Counted from the stretch's first letter, positions 15,505-23,165 are shown. The stretch: 32,549 nucleotides of DNA from Bacteriovoracales bacterium (GCA_030149295.1 JASBRV010000126.1:1-32549); one strand, 5' to 3'. A program made the numbers and translations. The notes: generated by a model not told the origin, from the sequence alone.

Positions 15505-16251
15505 ATGAAAAAGATGAATAAGGCAGACTTATCTATGAAAACATTTTTCTCTGTGACAATAATGACACTCTTATTGATGGGCTGTGATGCCCCTAGAAGA
15601 GAGAGAAGCTATACAGGTGGCTCATCAGAAAATGATCTTTTTGGAATGCCTATGAGTAGCAACAATAATGGATCAACTTCTGGCTCAACGACTGGCTCTA
15701 CAACGTCAGGCTCCACAACAGGTTCAACGACAGGCTCTGTGGGTGGGGTCGCTATTCCCTCTGAAGTAAGCCAATGTAGCTGGTCTAGCGATGGCGTCAA
15801 TGGTTTTGAAAATAAGGCAGCTCATCTTAGTCCCAATGAAGATAATGTTGATGAGGGTGCTTACACTCTTTGCCAATCAAATATCAATGAGCAGGAAGTT
15901 TATCTTCAAGTAAAAAATCCTATTGGAGATGCTCAGCTGTGCTTAATTCCTACCTCCCATGATGGCAGCAATTCTGTTTATGTAGGAGAACCTAGATGCC
16001 TCTATGTTAACAGCAGCCAAACTCTTTATAAGATTAGTCTTATCAAAAATAGACAAGGCTACACCAATAGAAGAATCACAGGAGTTATGATGATGAAGGA
16101 TAAGGCTTATCAATATGAAGCCCCTTTTTATCAGTATATCCTCTCACCTGATGCCTATATTTTCTGCAGTCAGTGGTTAGCTCTCTATTATGATCCGAGC
16201 TATTGTATCGCCTTTAAAAACAAAGGGGCCTACGTCTATCACCAGTTTTAA
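15505..16251 (+). CDS. lipoprotein with Gly-Ser-Thr repeat linker
   Basis: A 248-residue predicted lipoprotein. The signal sequence ends in LLLMGC with Cys27 as the lipid site. A later ATG at 15535 would give the more standard MKTFFSVTIMTLLLMGC, and neither start has a clear ribosome site. A disordered Gly/Ser/Asn region then contains repeated GSTT units (about 56-79). The globular part carries six further cysteines, in QCSW, TLCQS, QLCLIP, PRCLY, IFCSQ and SYCIAF, which fits disulfides in an exported domain. I know of no named family. The layout is an anchor, a flexible stalk and a Cys-stabilised head, suggesting display on the cell surface or in the periplasm. Its stop overlaps that of the convergent gene at 16248 by 4 nt. 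Confidence 0.75.
   Translation: MKKMNKADLSMKTFFSVTIMTLLLMGCDAPRRERSYTGGSSENDLFGMPMSSNNNGSTSGSTTGSTTSGSTTGSTTGSVGGVAIPSEVSQCSWSSDGVNGFENKAAHLSPNEDNVDEGAYTLCQSNINEQEVYLQVKNPIGDAQLCLIPTSHDGSNSVYVGEPRCLYVNSSQTLYKISLIKNRQGYTNRRITGVMMMKDKAYQYEAPFYQYILSPDAYIFCSQWLALYYDPSYCIAFKNKGAYVYHQF
15670..15744 (+). repeat. in-frame tandem repeat encoding GSTT units
   Basis: About six imperfect copies of a 12-nt unit (such as GGCTCAACGACT) encode Gly-Ser-Thr-Thr units in the stalk of the lipoprotein; two units are offset by a TS/S insertion. Third-position differences show that the copies have drifted at DNA level while the protein repeat is kept. Confidence 0.75.
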
Positions 16252-17141
16252 TTTTTTAAGTTTCCACTGATAAGCTCTCCCTCTCTATAAGTGCGATAAA
16301 TATCGCCATCAACAGAAGGAAAACTAATGATTGGCACCAGAGCATCTTTATTTTCTTCGAAGCCCTTTTCTAAACGAAGACAAACAATGAAATAATAGAA
16401 GCTAATCCCCTCCCTATCATGGGCTTTAATATAGGTGTAAATGATATCCCCTTCTTCATCTTTTCGAGAGAAAATCTCATCAGGCTCCATCATTGTGGGT
16501 TCAAAATAGGACTCATAAAGAGAGAAGCTTTCAACGGGAATATCTGCGGGGCTCCTTTCCTCTAATAGCTGGGCCAGATAAGAAGACTTCTTTAGTTCCA
16601 CCTCCTGCATGGTCGATTCATCAATTTCAATAGTCTCTTTTGGTCCTGACTTATCACCAGTTGAATGAAACTTCTTGGGATCTTTCATCTTCTCACCCCA
16701 ACGAAAGTGCTTTAAGAGACCATCCTCGCGAGTAGCGGATGCACTGAGGATAAAAGAAGGTTGGTTATCATAGGTCAGGCACAGACACATCATGGAGAAT
16801 TCTCCATACTTGTCGTCCTCAATATGGGTGATGAAGGAATAAATATGGTCTCCGCCCTCGAAGATTTTCAAGTAAACCTCACTTGGCCTTCTCAAAAGCT
16901 GATCCATAAAGACAGGGTGACCGACAACTTCGAGAATATCCTCATCTCCTAAATGATTTTCCTCGCGCCACTTCTTTTCTAAACCTTCAAAGTGATCAAC
17001 CCACGGCGTGTAAAACTTTTCGATACAAGCTTCAGAGCAAAAACCTACCTGGCCTTCATTCTCCACATAAAGAAGGTCAGCAAGCTTTGGGAAAAGCTTT
17101 TTACACTGACCACAAAAATAAGACTCTTGAAAAAAACTCAA
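16248..17141 (-). CDS. N-terminal zinc-finger protein, unknown
   Basis: A 297-residue, very acidic cytosolic protein. The N-terminus holds four cysteines spaced C-x2-C-x21-C-x3-C (10, 13, 35, 39; FCGQCKK and GFCSEACIEKF), a treble-clef-like zinc site resembling TRASH/MYM-type fingers. The remainder has no motif I recognise; it looks like two similar alpha/beta parts (about 65-160 and 190-285), each with a strand-rich stretch (IYSFITHIEDD and IIYTYIKAHDR) that may be a duplication. The start is a TTG with AAGGA 7 nt upstream. It begins 9 nt after the outer-membrane barrel gene and is surely cotranscribed with it. Function unknown; a protein- or nucleic-acid-binding role is only a guess. Confidence 0.7.
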   Translation of the reverse strand: MSFFQESYFCGQCKKLFPKLADLLYVENEGQVGFCSEACIEKFYTPWVDHFEGLEKKWREENHLGDEDILEVVGHPVFMDQLLRRPSEVYLKIFEGGDHIYSFITHIEDDKYGEFSMMCLCLTYDNQPSFILSASATREDGLLKHFRWGEKMKDPKKFHSTGDKSGPKETIEIDESTMQEVELKKSSYLAQLLEERSPADIPVESFSLYESYFEPTMMEPDEIFSRKDEEGDIIYTYIKAHDREGISFYYFIVCLRLEKGFEENKDALVPIISFPSVDGDIYRTYREGELISGNLKN

Positions 17142-17150
17142 TGATATTCC

Positions 17151-18071
17151 TTATATATTAATGCTAAGACCAGCAAAAAGTCCGGTCCCATATGCCCCTT
17201 CAAGATTCCAAAGTCTCGCTTCAGTAAGGGCTTCTTCTTTAATTCTTCTGGTTCTTAGGTTAGCACCTAGCGCCAAATCAATCAAAGGACTGAGTTTCAA
17301 TTGTAATTGAGGTTTTAAAACACTAAATTTGGTATCCTCTTGCAAGCCGCCTTCAATATTTCCGACATTATAAGAATGCCCTTCCACTAGAAAACGAATA
17401 TCGTTACTTACAACCCAACCTAAAGTGGCGGATAACTTCGAAATGTTACCCACCTGTAACTCGCCAGGATCAGCATCGCCACTGATTCTCATTTCATAAC
17501 CTAGGCCAAGCGCCAGCTGATGAAATCGTTTGGCGGTGCTTACACCTACAATTTGATCAGATCTTGTCGTCGCAAATTCTGAACCATTTTGACCAAAGAC
17601 CAGTCCTCCATAGAGATCAATGGTCGCCATCTCTTGAGGTTTACCGAACTGAAGCCAATTAAAACCAATAATAACCTCAGGGTTCCCTTTCTGATAACTT
17701 GTTGAATCATTTACCAAATCTTGATCACTACTTTTGTATTGAGAATAACTTGTGGATAAAAAGACGTTGTAGCGTGTTTGAATCTGGGCTTCGAATCCAA
17801 TACTATCAACCTTACCAGAGCGTGAACCCACTTCAACATCTTGACTCCCATAAGAAATTCCAGAATTTAATTGCAAACCCAATCCGCCGCGACTTCGGCT
17901 TTGTCTTTTAGGTTTGATAGTGGAGCGACTCACTGGTGCTTTCTTTGAAACAGCAGAAGCACCACTTGATTGGGGCTCAAAAGTCTCGGTTTCCGTGTAA
18001 TCAACCAAAGCCACTGCATTGAAGGAAAAAAGTAATAAAATGAGGGTTTTGAAAAGTTGTTTTGCAGGCAT
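17151..18071 (-). CDS. outer-membrane beta-barrel protein
   Basis: A 306-residue exported protein. The signal peptide (MPAKQLFKTLILLLFSFNAVA) is followed by a ~40-residue Ser/Lys/Arg-rich linker. From about residue 64 come alternating hydrophobic-polar strands with Gly and aromatic residues, such as LGLQLNSGISYGS, LGLGYEMRIS, LSATLGWVVS and LFAGLSINI at the C-terminus. This pattern fits a barrel of roughly 10-12 strands. No family name is possible from the sequence alone. The ATG at 18071 is preferred over that at 18080 because AAGGA lies 8 nt upstream. It is the first gene of a two-gene unit with the zinc-finger protein and faces the divergent cluster that begins at 18310. Confidence 0.75.
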   Translation of the reverse strand: MPAKQLFKTLILLLFSFNAVALVDYTETETFEPQSSGASAVSKKAPVSRSTIKPKRQSRSRGGLGLQLNSGISYGSQDVEVGSRSGKVDSIGFEAQIQTRYNVFLSTSYSQYKSSDQDLVNDSTSYQKGNPEVIIGFNWLQFGKPQEMATIDLYGGLVFGQNGSEFATTRSDQIVGVSTAKRFHQLALGLGYEMRISGDADPGELQVGNISKLSATLGWVVSNDIRFLVEGHSYNVGNIEGGLQEDTKFSVLKPQLQLKLSPLIDLALGANLRTRRIKEEALTEARLWNLEGAYGTGLFAGLSINI

Positions 18072-18086
18072 ACCTTCCATCCTTGT

Positions 18087-18121
18087 GGTATAAATTATCT
18101 TCCTGATAGGCGCAAAAGCGC
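18087..18121 (-). promoter_or_regulatory. candidate promoter with -35 palindrome for the barrel gene
   Basis: On the minus strand TTGCGC (18115-18110), a 17-nt spacer and TATACC (18092-18087) lie ahead of the start at 18071. The -35 is one arm of the inverted repeat GCGCAAAAGCGC (18110-18121), which could be a regulator site. Matches to consensus are modest. Confidence 0.3.
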
Positions 18122-18226
18122 TCTTTTATTGTAGCCCACATCACTCAAACTTTTCAAACCCTCTATCAACCGACTAAACAACCCAAGTAAATGCCTTAAA
18201 CTATTGAGATGTTATAGAAAATTACT

Positions 18227-18276
18227 CGGTAAAAGCTACCCAATTTACCGTCAATTTCCTTGGCGGTTACTATAGA
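18227..18276 (+). promoter_or_regulatory. candidate operator and promoter of the 18310 operon
   Basis: A 7-bp inverted repeat, CGGTAAA (18227-18233) and TTTACCG (18244-18250) with a 10-nt loop, lies just upstream of TACTATAGA (18268-18276), which contains two overlapping -10-like hexamers. One arm would cover the -35, as expected for a repressor or activator site. An extended -10 (TGTTATAGA, 18210-18218) is an alternative start further up. Confidence 0.35.
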
Positions 18277-18309
18277 AGCTAAGTGATGTTCAACAATCAG
18301 GAGGATCCG

Positions 18310-18615
18310 TTGGAATTCTATCATCGCAATGATCGCGCCATTAAGTCGCTCATCGATCTGGCCACAAGAGGCCACTATCCTTTATTTGAAGAAAATTGGT
18401 TAGAAGAGTTTTGGGACCACGATACTAAGAAACTAACCGGTAATGAAAAGGCAAAAGCTAAAACCCTCTTTAAAAGATTATGCGAACATCGCACTTTAGA
18501 GCGACAAAGAACAGTTTTTTGGGCCATGAAGATTGAAGATCGAAAACTCTTTAAAAGAGCTTTTTTGAAAATGGTTGAAAATCGGATTCTCGATGCCAGT
18601 CCGGAGTTACAATGA
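18310..18615 (+). CDS. small cytosolic protein, unknown
   Basis: A helical, highly charged protein of 101 residues without signal peptide or recognisable motif. The start needs care: GTG 18283 and ATG 18286 open the frame but have no ribosome site, whereas a perfect AGGAGG (18299-18304) stands 5 nt before the in-frame TTG at 18310, which I take as the start. It is the first gene of an operon; its stop overlaps the next start by 4 nt (ATGA). The Trp-rich early part (NWLEEFWDHD) and the Lys/Arg-rich end (EDRKLFKRAFLKM) could bind a partner, but this is only description. Confidence 0.65.
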   Translation: MEFYHRNDRAIKSLIDLATRGHYPLFEENWLEEFWDHDTKKLTGNEKAKAKTLFKRLCEHRTLERQRTVFWAMKIEDRKLFKRAFLKMVENRILDASPELQ

Positions 18616-18914
18616 AATTAAAAAAGTCGATAATCGTCCTCTTTTTTCTTTCTATTTTGGTTTTTCAAAAAACTCATGCTGAATATCGTGTTTTCCAATT
18701 CACAGTTAAGGCCACCAATCCTTATTCCATGGATCAGAAAACCCACCTCGTCACCAGCACTCTTGACCCTCAAAGCTACAAGGCTTACCACGGTGGCAAC
18801 GAAACCCTTTCCATAGACCTTTTAAGAACTTGGATGTGTCGAGGTAATACCTCTGGCCAGGAACTCTGCGCTCCCCCCCTAGTCAAAGCGGACACAGTCA
18901 CGGGGGTCAATTGA
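18612..18914 (+). CDS. small secreted protein, unknown
   Basis: A 100-residue protein with a signal peptide (LKKSIIVLFFLSILVFQKTHA, about residues 3-23) and a ~77-residue mature part. It has two cysteines near the end (WMCRGN and ELCAPP) that can pair in the periplasm. The stretch EYRVFQFTVKATNPYSMDQ recalls a beta-rich exported domain. No family recognised. It is squeezed between two coupled cytosolic genes: its start overlaps the previous stop (ATGA) and its stop overlaps the next TTG start, each by 4 nt. Such tight packing suggests the products are needed together although one is exported and the others are not. Confidence 0.7.
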   Translation: MKLKKSIIVLFFLSILVFQKTHAEYRVFQFTVKATNPYSMDQKTHLVTSTLDPQSYKAYHGGNETLSIDLLRTWMCRGNTSGQELCAPPLVKADTVTGVN

Positions 18915-20089
18915 AGGTAGACTCTTCTAAAATCAATGAGAACCAAAAACATCTCAAAGAGCTTATCAATAAGCAAAGAAGAGAAATTGTCCTTAGAGAA
19001 AGTGAATTAGATAATATTCAAAAAATTTATGAAAAAAAATCCGATCAAGAACGCCTCATCGGTGAGAAAAAGCTACTCGATATTCACGATAGAAATAAAG
19101 CAGAATGGTTGGAAGCTAGTAAACTAAAAGAGGTCAAACTCGAAGAAATTAAAAATCAGTTTAGAGAAACGCAAGAGAAGCTTGCCAATCAAGAAAATCA
19201 GATAAAAAACGAGCATACTCGCCGTATCAAAAATGCCAAAGACTCTCATCAAATGAAAACCAGGGATGTTTTCAGTGAGGCTCAAGAACAAATAAAAGAC
19301 ATCAACTTTCGAAATAACAACAAGATCAAAGACGTCTATTCTAAAACAAATCTCGAACTCAAAAAAATTAAGCATAAAAGCCAGCTAGCTATTGATGAAG
19401 CTGCTCATGAAAATGATCTTAAAGTTACGATGGCCCAAAATGGTCAAGCTGATGCCATGAAAAAGTCACAACAACGCTTTGAGATTGCCTCAAGAAGACA
19501 AGAGATGGAGCACCGAGCAGCCCTTGATAACCAAGTCATCAAAAATCATACCGAGTTTAAAGTTCGTGAACGCATTCATAAGGATAAAGCAAAGGCGACA
19601 GAAGAGCACTACAACGAACTGATGAAAGGTGAAAAAGTAGCTTTTGAATCAAAATACAAGACTATGATTAAAGAGCACCAAGCTGTACTTGAACGCCTTA
19701 AGTCTGCTTTTGATCTACGACTAAAAGAGATGGTTAAAAACTTCTCACAAGTCCACGATGCCACAGCGACAAAATATGCTGATGAATTTTACACCCTTGA
19801 TACTCTAAACCCTACCGTTCGCGAGGATAAGGATAATTACTACATTGAAATTGAAACTCCTCCTCATGAGAAAGAAAATTTTCACATTACTGCCAATGGT
19901 CGAAAAATCAAGCTCATGTTCAATAGAAGAAGCGAAGAGAGGTTGGATGAGGCCGATGGTGGAGTGCAAACATCTAAAAAATCTGAAACACTTAGAAAAG
20001 AATTTAAAGTGGCAGAAATCGTCGACGACAGAAAGTTAAAAGTTAATTATGAAGAAGGAGTTCTTTCCTATCGCTTACCAAAAGCGTAA
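18911..20089 (+). CDS. coiled-coil protein with C-terminal alpha-crystallin-like domain
   Basis: A 392-residue cytosolic protein in two parts. Residues ~5-290 are an unbroken, extremely charged helix (Lys, Glu, Gln, Asn, His), almost certainly a long coiled coil. Residues ~303-392 look like the alpha-crystallin domain of small heat-shock proteins: VREDKDNYYIEIETPPHEKE, then NFHITANGRKIKLMFNRR, then LRKEFKVAEIVDDRKLKVNY and the closing EGVLSYRLPKA. The last part matches the family's F-x-LP...nGVLxixLPK pattern with changes. The start is a TTG with GGGGG 4 nt upstream, overlapping the previous stop by 4 nt. A fibre- or scaffold-forming chaperone is a plausible inference. The domain call rests on motif spacing; canonical Hsp20 proteins are ~150 residues and lack the long coil. 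Confidence 0.75.
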   Translation: MKVDSSKINENQKHLKELINKQRREIVLRESELDNIQKIYEKKSDQERLIGEKKLLDIHDRNKAEWLEASKLKEVKLEEIKNQFRETQEKLANQENQIKNEHTRRIKNAKDSHQMKTRDVFSEAQEQIKDINFRNNNKIKDVYSKTNLELKKIKHKSQLAIDEAAHENDLKVTMAQNGQADAMKKSQQRFEIASRRQEMEHRAALDNQVIKNHTEFKVRERIHKDKAKATEEHYNELMKGEKVAFESKYKTMIKEHQAVLERLKSAFDLRLKEMVKNFSQVHDATATKYADEFYTLDTLNPTVREDKDNYYIEIETPPHEKENFHITANGRKIKLMFNRRSEERLDEADGGVQTSKKSETLRKEFKVAEIVDDRKLKVNYEEGVLSYRLPKA

Positions 20090-20092
20090 AAT
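20064..20092 (+). promoter_or_regulatory. possible internal promoter for the App1-like gene
   Basis: TAAAAT (20087-20092), which includes the TAA stop of the upstream gene, ends 6 nt before the ATG at 20099. The -35 position at 17 nt spacing holds TTTCCT, a poor match. No Shine-Dalgarno is present. Confidence 0.3.
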
Positions 20093-20098
20093 AAACCC

Positions 20099-21289
20099 AT
20101 GAAGCGTCCCACCCTCGTTCATTTTTTGGCTATCAAGACAAAAGAAAGTCTTAACATTAAGGCCTCAGTTACCATGAAAGAAAATATTCTTTCCGATCAA
20201 GTGCCTCAAGGCTTTGCCAGAGAAGTTGCTCAAGGAATCGTTCGAGAAATTGAAAAAGAGCTCCCTACCCCTCGCTTTCCTATTCAAGCCTATAAACTTC
20301 TTACAGGAAATGCTTTTCAAATCAAAGTAGTAGGACTAGGAAGCACCCAAGAGGTCCTTTTTAAAAAAACCTATGAGACCGATGGATTTGGCAACTTAAG
20401 TGTAAAAATTCCGATAAAGGAGCAAGATGTCAAAGCTATTCAAGTCTATGAGGTAGGTAAGGAGCGAGGGCTTGAGCTCCATCTGGGAACCTTTATCCCT
20501 TTGGAGATACTCAATCCAAAAAAAGTCATTATCTGTGACTTTGATAAGACTCTTGTGGATACCAAGTATTCTACGACAAGTGAGCTCTACCGCTCCCTCA
20601 CTAAGCCCCTTGAGTACTTTCCCACTGTTACCAATAGTGTCGATATTCTTAAAAAGTATATTTCTGAGGGGTATCATCCCTTTATTCTTTCTGCATCTCC
20701 TCATTTTTACGAAGAAGCCATGAGGGATTGGCTCTATAAGAATCAAATTTTTACTGCTGGTATCTTCTTAAAAGACTACCGCCAGCTCTTCAGTCTTTTT
20801 GAAATGGACCTGACTCCCAAGGACCTAAAGATCCAAGGACTTTATAAGATTAATCACCTTTTAGATATTCTCCTTCTTACGGGTATTCCCGATGAACTCG
20901 TTCTCATGGGTGATAATTTTGAGTCAGACCCCATCATTTACTTATCCTTAACGGCCTTGCTACTTGAAACCCAAGATCCATGGCAACTGTGGAACTACTT
21001 GCGAAAGATGGATGCTTTTCAAATGAATAAAAAACAAAACTCCATTCTTTTAAATAAGGTTTATCAAATTTCTAATCTTTTAATGGCGAGGAATGAAAGC
21101 GGAGGAGAAACTCCTAAAATTAAGATTTTTATTCGCAAAAAAGTTGATGAAGACGAGCTCAATGTACCAGAAGATTTTCATCAATTGACCCAATATTTAG
21201 AGCTCTATGAAGGGCTTCCTCCAGACTTGGCCATTGAGGAGAGCCAAAAGCTTACGAAGTCATCAACTCAGGGGCAAATAGAAGGATAA
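20099..21289 (+). CDS. DUF2183 (App1-like) HAD-fold phosphatase
   Basis: A 396-residue cytosolic protein. The N-terminal ~135 residues form a strand-rich domain. From 143 comes a HAD phosphatase core: VIICDFDKTLVDTKYS with catalytic Asp147 and Asp149, FILSASPHFYEEAMRDWL, FLKDYRQLF, Lys in IQGLYKINHL and LVLMGDNFESDPIIY (~270-280). This order (SASP..., LKDYR, GDNxESDPxIY) is that of DUF2183, the catalytic domain of yeast App1 phosphatidate phosphatase, rather than generic HAD enzymes. Lipid dephosphorylation is therefore the best guess, but the substrate is unproven. A C-terminal ~80 residues is extra. It starts 9 nt after the coiled-coil gene; a leaderless promoter may overlap that stop. A second, secreted DUF2183 protein lies at 28488. 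The last 38 nt overlap the antisense gene at 21252. Confidence 0.75.
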   Translation: MKRPTLVHFLAIKTKESLNIKASVTMKENILSDQVPQGFAREVAQGIVREIEKELPTPRFPIQAYKLLTGNAFQIKVVGLGSTQEVLFKKTYETDGFGNLSVKIPIKEQDVKAIQVYEVGKERGLELHLGTFIPLEILNPKKVIICDFDKTLVDTKYSTTSELYRSLTKPLEYFPTVTNSVDILKKYISEGYHPFILSASPHFYEEAMRDWLYKNQIFTAGIFLKDYRQLFSLFEMDLTPKDLKIQGLYKINHLLDILLLTGIPDELVLMGDNFESDPIIYLSLTALLLETQDPWQLWNYLRKMDAFQMNKKQNSILLNKVYQISNLLMARNESGGETPKIKIFIRKKVDEDELNVPEDFHQLTQYLELYEGLPPDLAIEESQKLTKSSTQGQIEG

Positions 21290-21482
21290 AGCCTACGCAA
21301 AATATCAGCCCCATCCTATGAAAACGCTCGACATTTTCTTTTGGAGTCCACCGACAGAGTGAACGCGTTAAGGGTAGTTTCAAAAAGTCGAAACCTATAA
21401 TTTCCAAATAAATGCGAATCGAAGCGAGGCACATCATTCCAATCAAGACATCTTGTCCGGGATTCATTAGAATGGAAATCAT
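21252..21482 (-). CDS. small two-helix membrane protein
   Basis: A 76-residue protein on the strand opposite its neighbours. The open frame reaches to 21587, but AAGGAG stands 6-7 nt before the ATG at 21482, which fixes the start. Two hydrophobic helices are clear: about 12-30 (VLIGMMCLASIRIYLEIIGF) and 56-71 (MGLIFCVGFILLFAPEL), joined by a basic loop containing CRWTPKENVERFHR. It has no known family. Its end overlaps the last 38 nt of the DUF2183 gene, and its start is only 30 nt from the divergent TTG of the Ntn-hydrolase, so that short gap would have to hold signals for both. It is probably an inner-membrane protein. Confidence 0.6.
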   Translation of the reverse strand: MISILMNPGQDVLIGMMCLASIRIYLEIIGFDFLKLPLTRSLCRWTPKENVERFHRMGLIFCVGFILLFAPELMTS

Positions 21483-21512
21483 TATTGGCTCCTTTCTTTT
21501 AATGCGGTTAAC

Positions 21513-23165
21513 TTGAGTAAAAAAGACGACAATATAAACTATCCCCTTGTTACTCTTCTCGGAGATGAGCTGGAAAACTTCTATCAACTAGGCCTTAGTG
21601 ATAGAGATAGGCATTCTTTACTTCTAGAACATGCGGTAGGACTTTTTAGATCGCGTAGAGAGCCACTAAATAAGGCCGTAAGACAAATTCTTCAAAGTGT
21701 GATCACTCCTTGCTTAGACCTACACCCGCGCTTTAAAAGACGAATTTCTGCGTATGCGGAGGGACTTGATCGAAAACCAAGTGAAGTGGCCATGGGTGTG
21801 CTCATCCCGGAGATTATGTCTTTTATGGACAAATGGATCCCGGGAATACCTCATACTCTTTTGGGTTGCAGTTCTTCCTTTATCTGGTGTGACAAGAGAG
21901 ATGCTCTCGTTCACGGGAGAACCTTAGATTTTCCCTTTCATTCTAGTTTTGACCACCAAGAAAGGGTCATGAAATCAACTCTAGAGTCAGGCCCAACGAC
22001 AATAAGCTTTTCTTCCGTTGGTTTCCCTTATCCTTCAATAACGGCGATGACTGAAGCAGGCGTCAGTCTTGCTCTCCATCAAAAATTTAGTCAAACTTTT
22101 CATTACCAAGGAACACCGATTTTTGACTTGGTTTATGAGTTCTTGCAAAACTGTGACTCTTTAGAGGAAGGACTTAGGTTTTTAAAAAAACAAGAATCTA
22201 TCACTGCATGGGCGCTTTATATTGGTTTTAAAGATGGTAGAGTATTAAGCTTCGAACTCGATGGTGACAAACACTATTACTCCATTCATCAGGCGACCAC
22301 TGAAAGTCCGCTCTACTTTTGCAACCAAAGAGAGAATAAGAAACTCATCAATCATGAAATCCTTCCCTATGGTTTAGAAGTTTATAATGAAATGAGAATG
22401 GAGATGAAGGAGAGAAAGAAAAAGAGCCTTGGCTTTGATAAGAAGAAAAAATGGGATGCAGAAACCCTCCTACGTTTTATCGCGACGGCCGATGAACAAA
22501 AGGAGAGACCCTCAAAAGAGTGGCAGGCGGATCCCATGAACCCTGCCGCTTTACAAAATATTGCAATGATACCGGAAAAGGGAGAAGCTCTAATTATTCC
22601 AGATTTAGCCCCAAAGTTTTTCACCGGTGAAGCCATTCAGCTAAAAAACGCTTACCAATCCCCTCGCTTTCATGCTCGCAAAATCAAAGGTAAAACCAAC
22701 GATGAGTTTTATCGAAAAGGTGTCTTTCACTTCATGCAAGCTCAAGTCGCTCAAGACAAGGGCCAGGTTCACAAGACCTATCATCACATCCAATTGGCGA
22801 ATGAGTATCTCAGAGACTTTCCCATGGGAAAAATAAGTGAATTTTACTTCCTCGTTTTTCAGTATATGCATGAAGAGCATAAAAAGGTGCACTCCCAAAT
22901 ACTGAAAGGCTTTAAAGAATTAGAGGACAGCCTCCCCTCTTACTTGCAAGATCACAACACTCTTTTTATCGCAAGACTTGAAAAGATCTTAAAAGGCCAC
23001 ACCACGGTTGGCATCGAAGAAATTAAGCATATGAGTCTTCAAAGAGTTTTTGAATTTGAAAGTAAAATGCCAAGGCTACTCTTTCATGCCATCACCAAAG
23101 AGCTAATGGCCCCAAGACTAGACCTCCTTGATGTTTTTTATCCCCATGTCAAAGCCTCTGCCTAA
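21513..23165 (+). CDS. Cys-type Ntn-hydrolase (C45/AAT-like)
   Basis: A 550-residue protein whose middle part resembles the acyl-CoA:6-aminopenicillanate acyltransferase / peptidase C45 branch of N-terminal-nucleophile hydrolases. The segment LLGCSSSFIW places a candidate nucleophile at Cys119, followed by ALVHGRTLDF (131-140), the usual GRxxDW/F strand, and then FSSVGFPYPSITAMTEAGVSLALHQ. In this superfamily autocleavage before the Cys exposes the catalytic amine, so residues 1-118 would be the propeptide. After about residue 390 a ~150-residue helical region with TPR-like look is added. No signal peptide is seen. The start is a TTG at 21513 with no good ribosome site. Substrates in the family range from acyl amides and bile salts to dipeptides; none can be assigned here. 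Confidence 0.7.
   Translation: MSKKDDNINYPLVTLLGDELENFYQLGLSDRDRHSLLLEHAVGLFRSRREPLNKAVRQILQSVITPCLDLHPRFKRRISAYAEGLDRKPSEVAMGVLIPEIMSFMDKWIPGIPHTLLGCSSSFIWCDKRDALVHGRTLDFPFHSSFDHQERVMKSTLESGPTTISFSSVGFPYPSITAMTEAGVSLALHQKFSQTFHYQGTPIFDLVYEFLQNCDSLEEGLRFLKKQESITAWALYIGFKDGRVLSFELDGDKHYYSIHQATTESPLYFCNQRENKKLINHEILPYGLEVYNEMRMEMKERKKKSLGFDKKKKWDAETLLRFIATADEQKERPSKEWQADPMNPAALQNIAMIPEKGEALIIPDLAPKFFTGEAIQLKNAYQSPRFHARKIKGKTNDEFYRKGVFHFMQAQVAQDKGQVHKTYHHIQLANEYLRDFPMGKISEFYFLVFQYMHEEHKKVHSQILKGFKELEDSLPSYLQDHNTLFIARLEKILKGHTTVGIEEIKHMSLQRVFEFESKMPRLLFHAITKELMAPRLDLLDVFYPHVKASA

Noticed and set aside
15488..15508. Tiny frame (MTISKR) overlapping the start of the lipoprotein gene, a possible leader peptide
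   Set aside because: Its AGG is only 2 nt from the ATG and there is no codon bias or attenuator hairpin to support a leader role.
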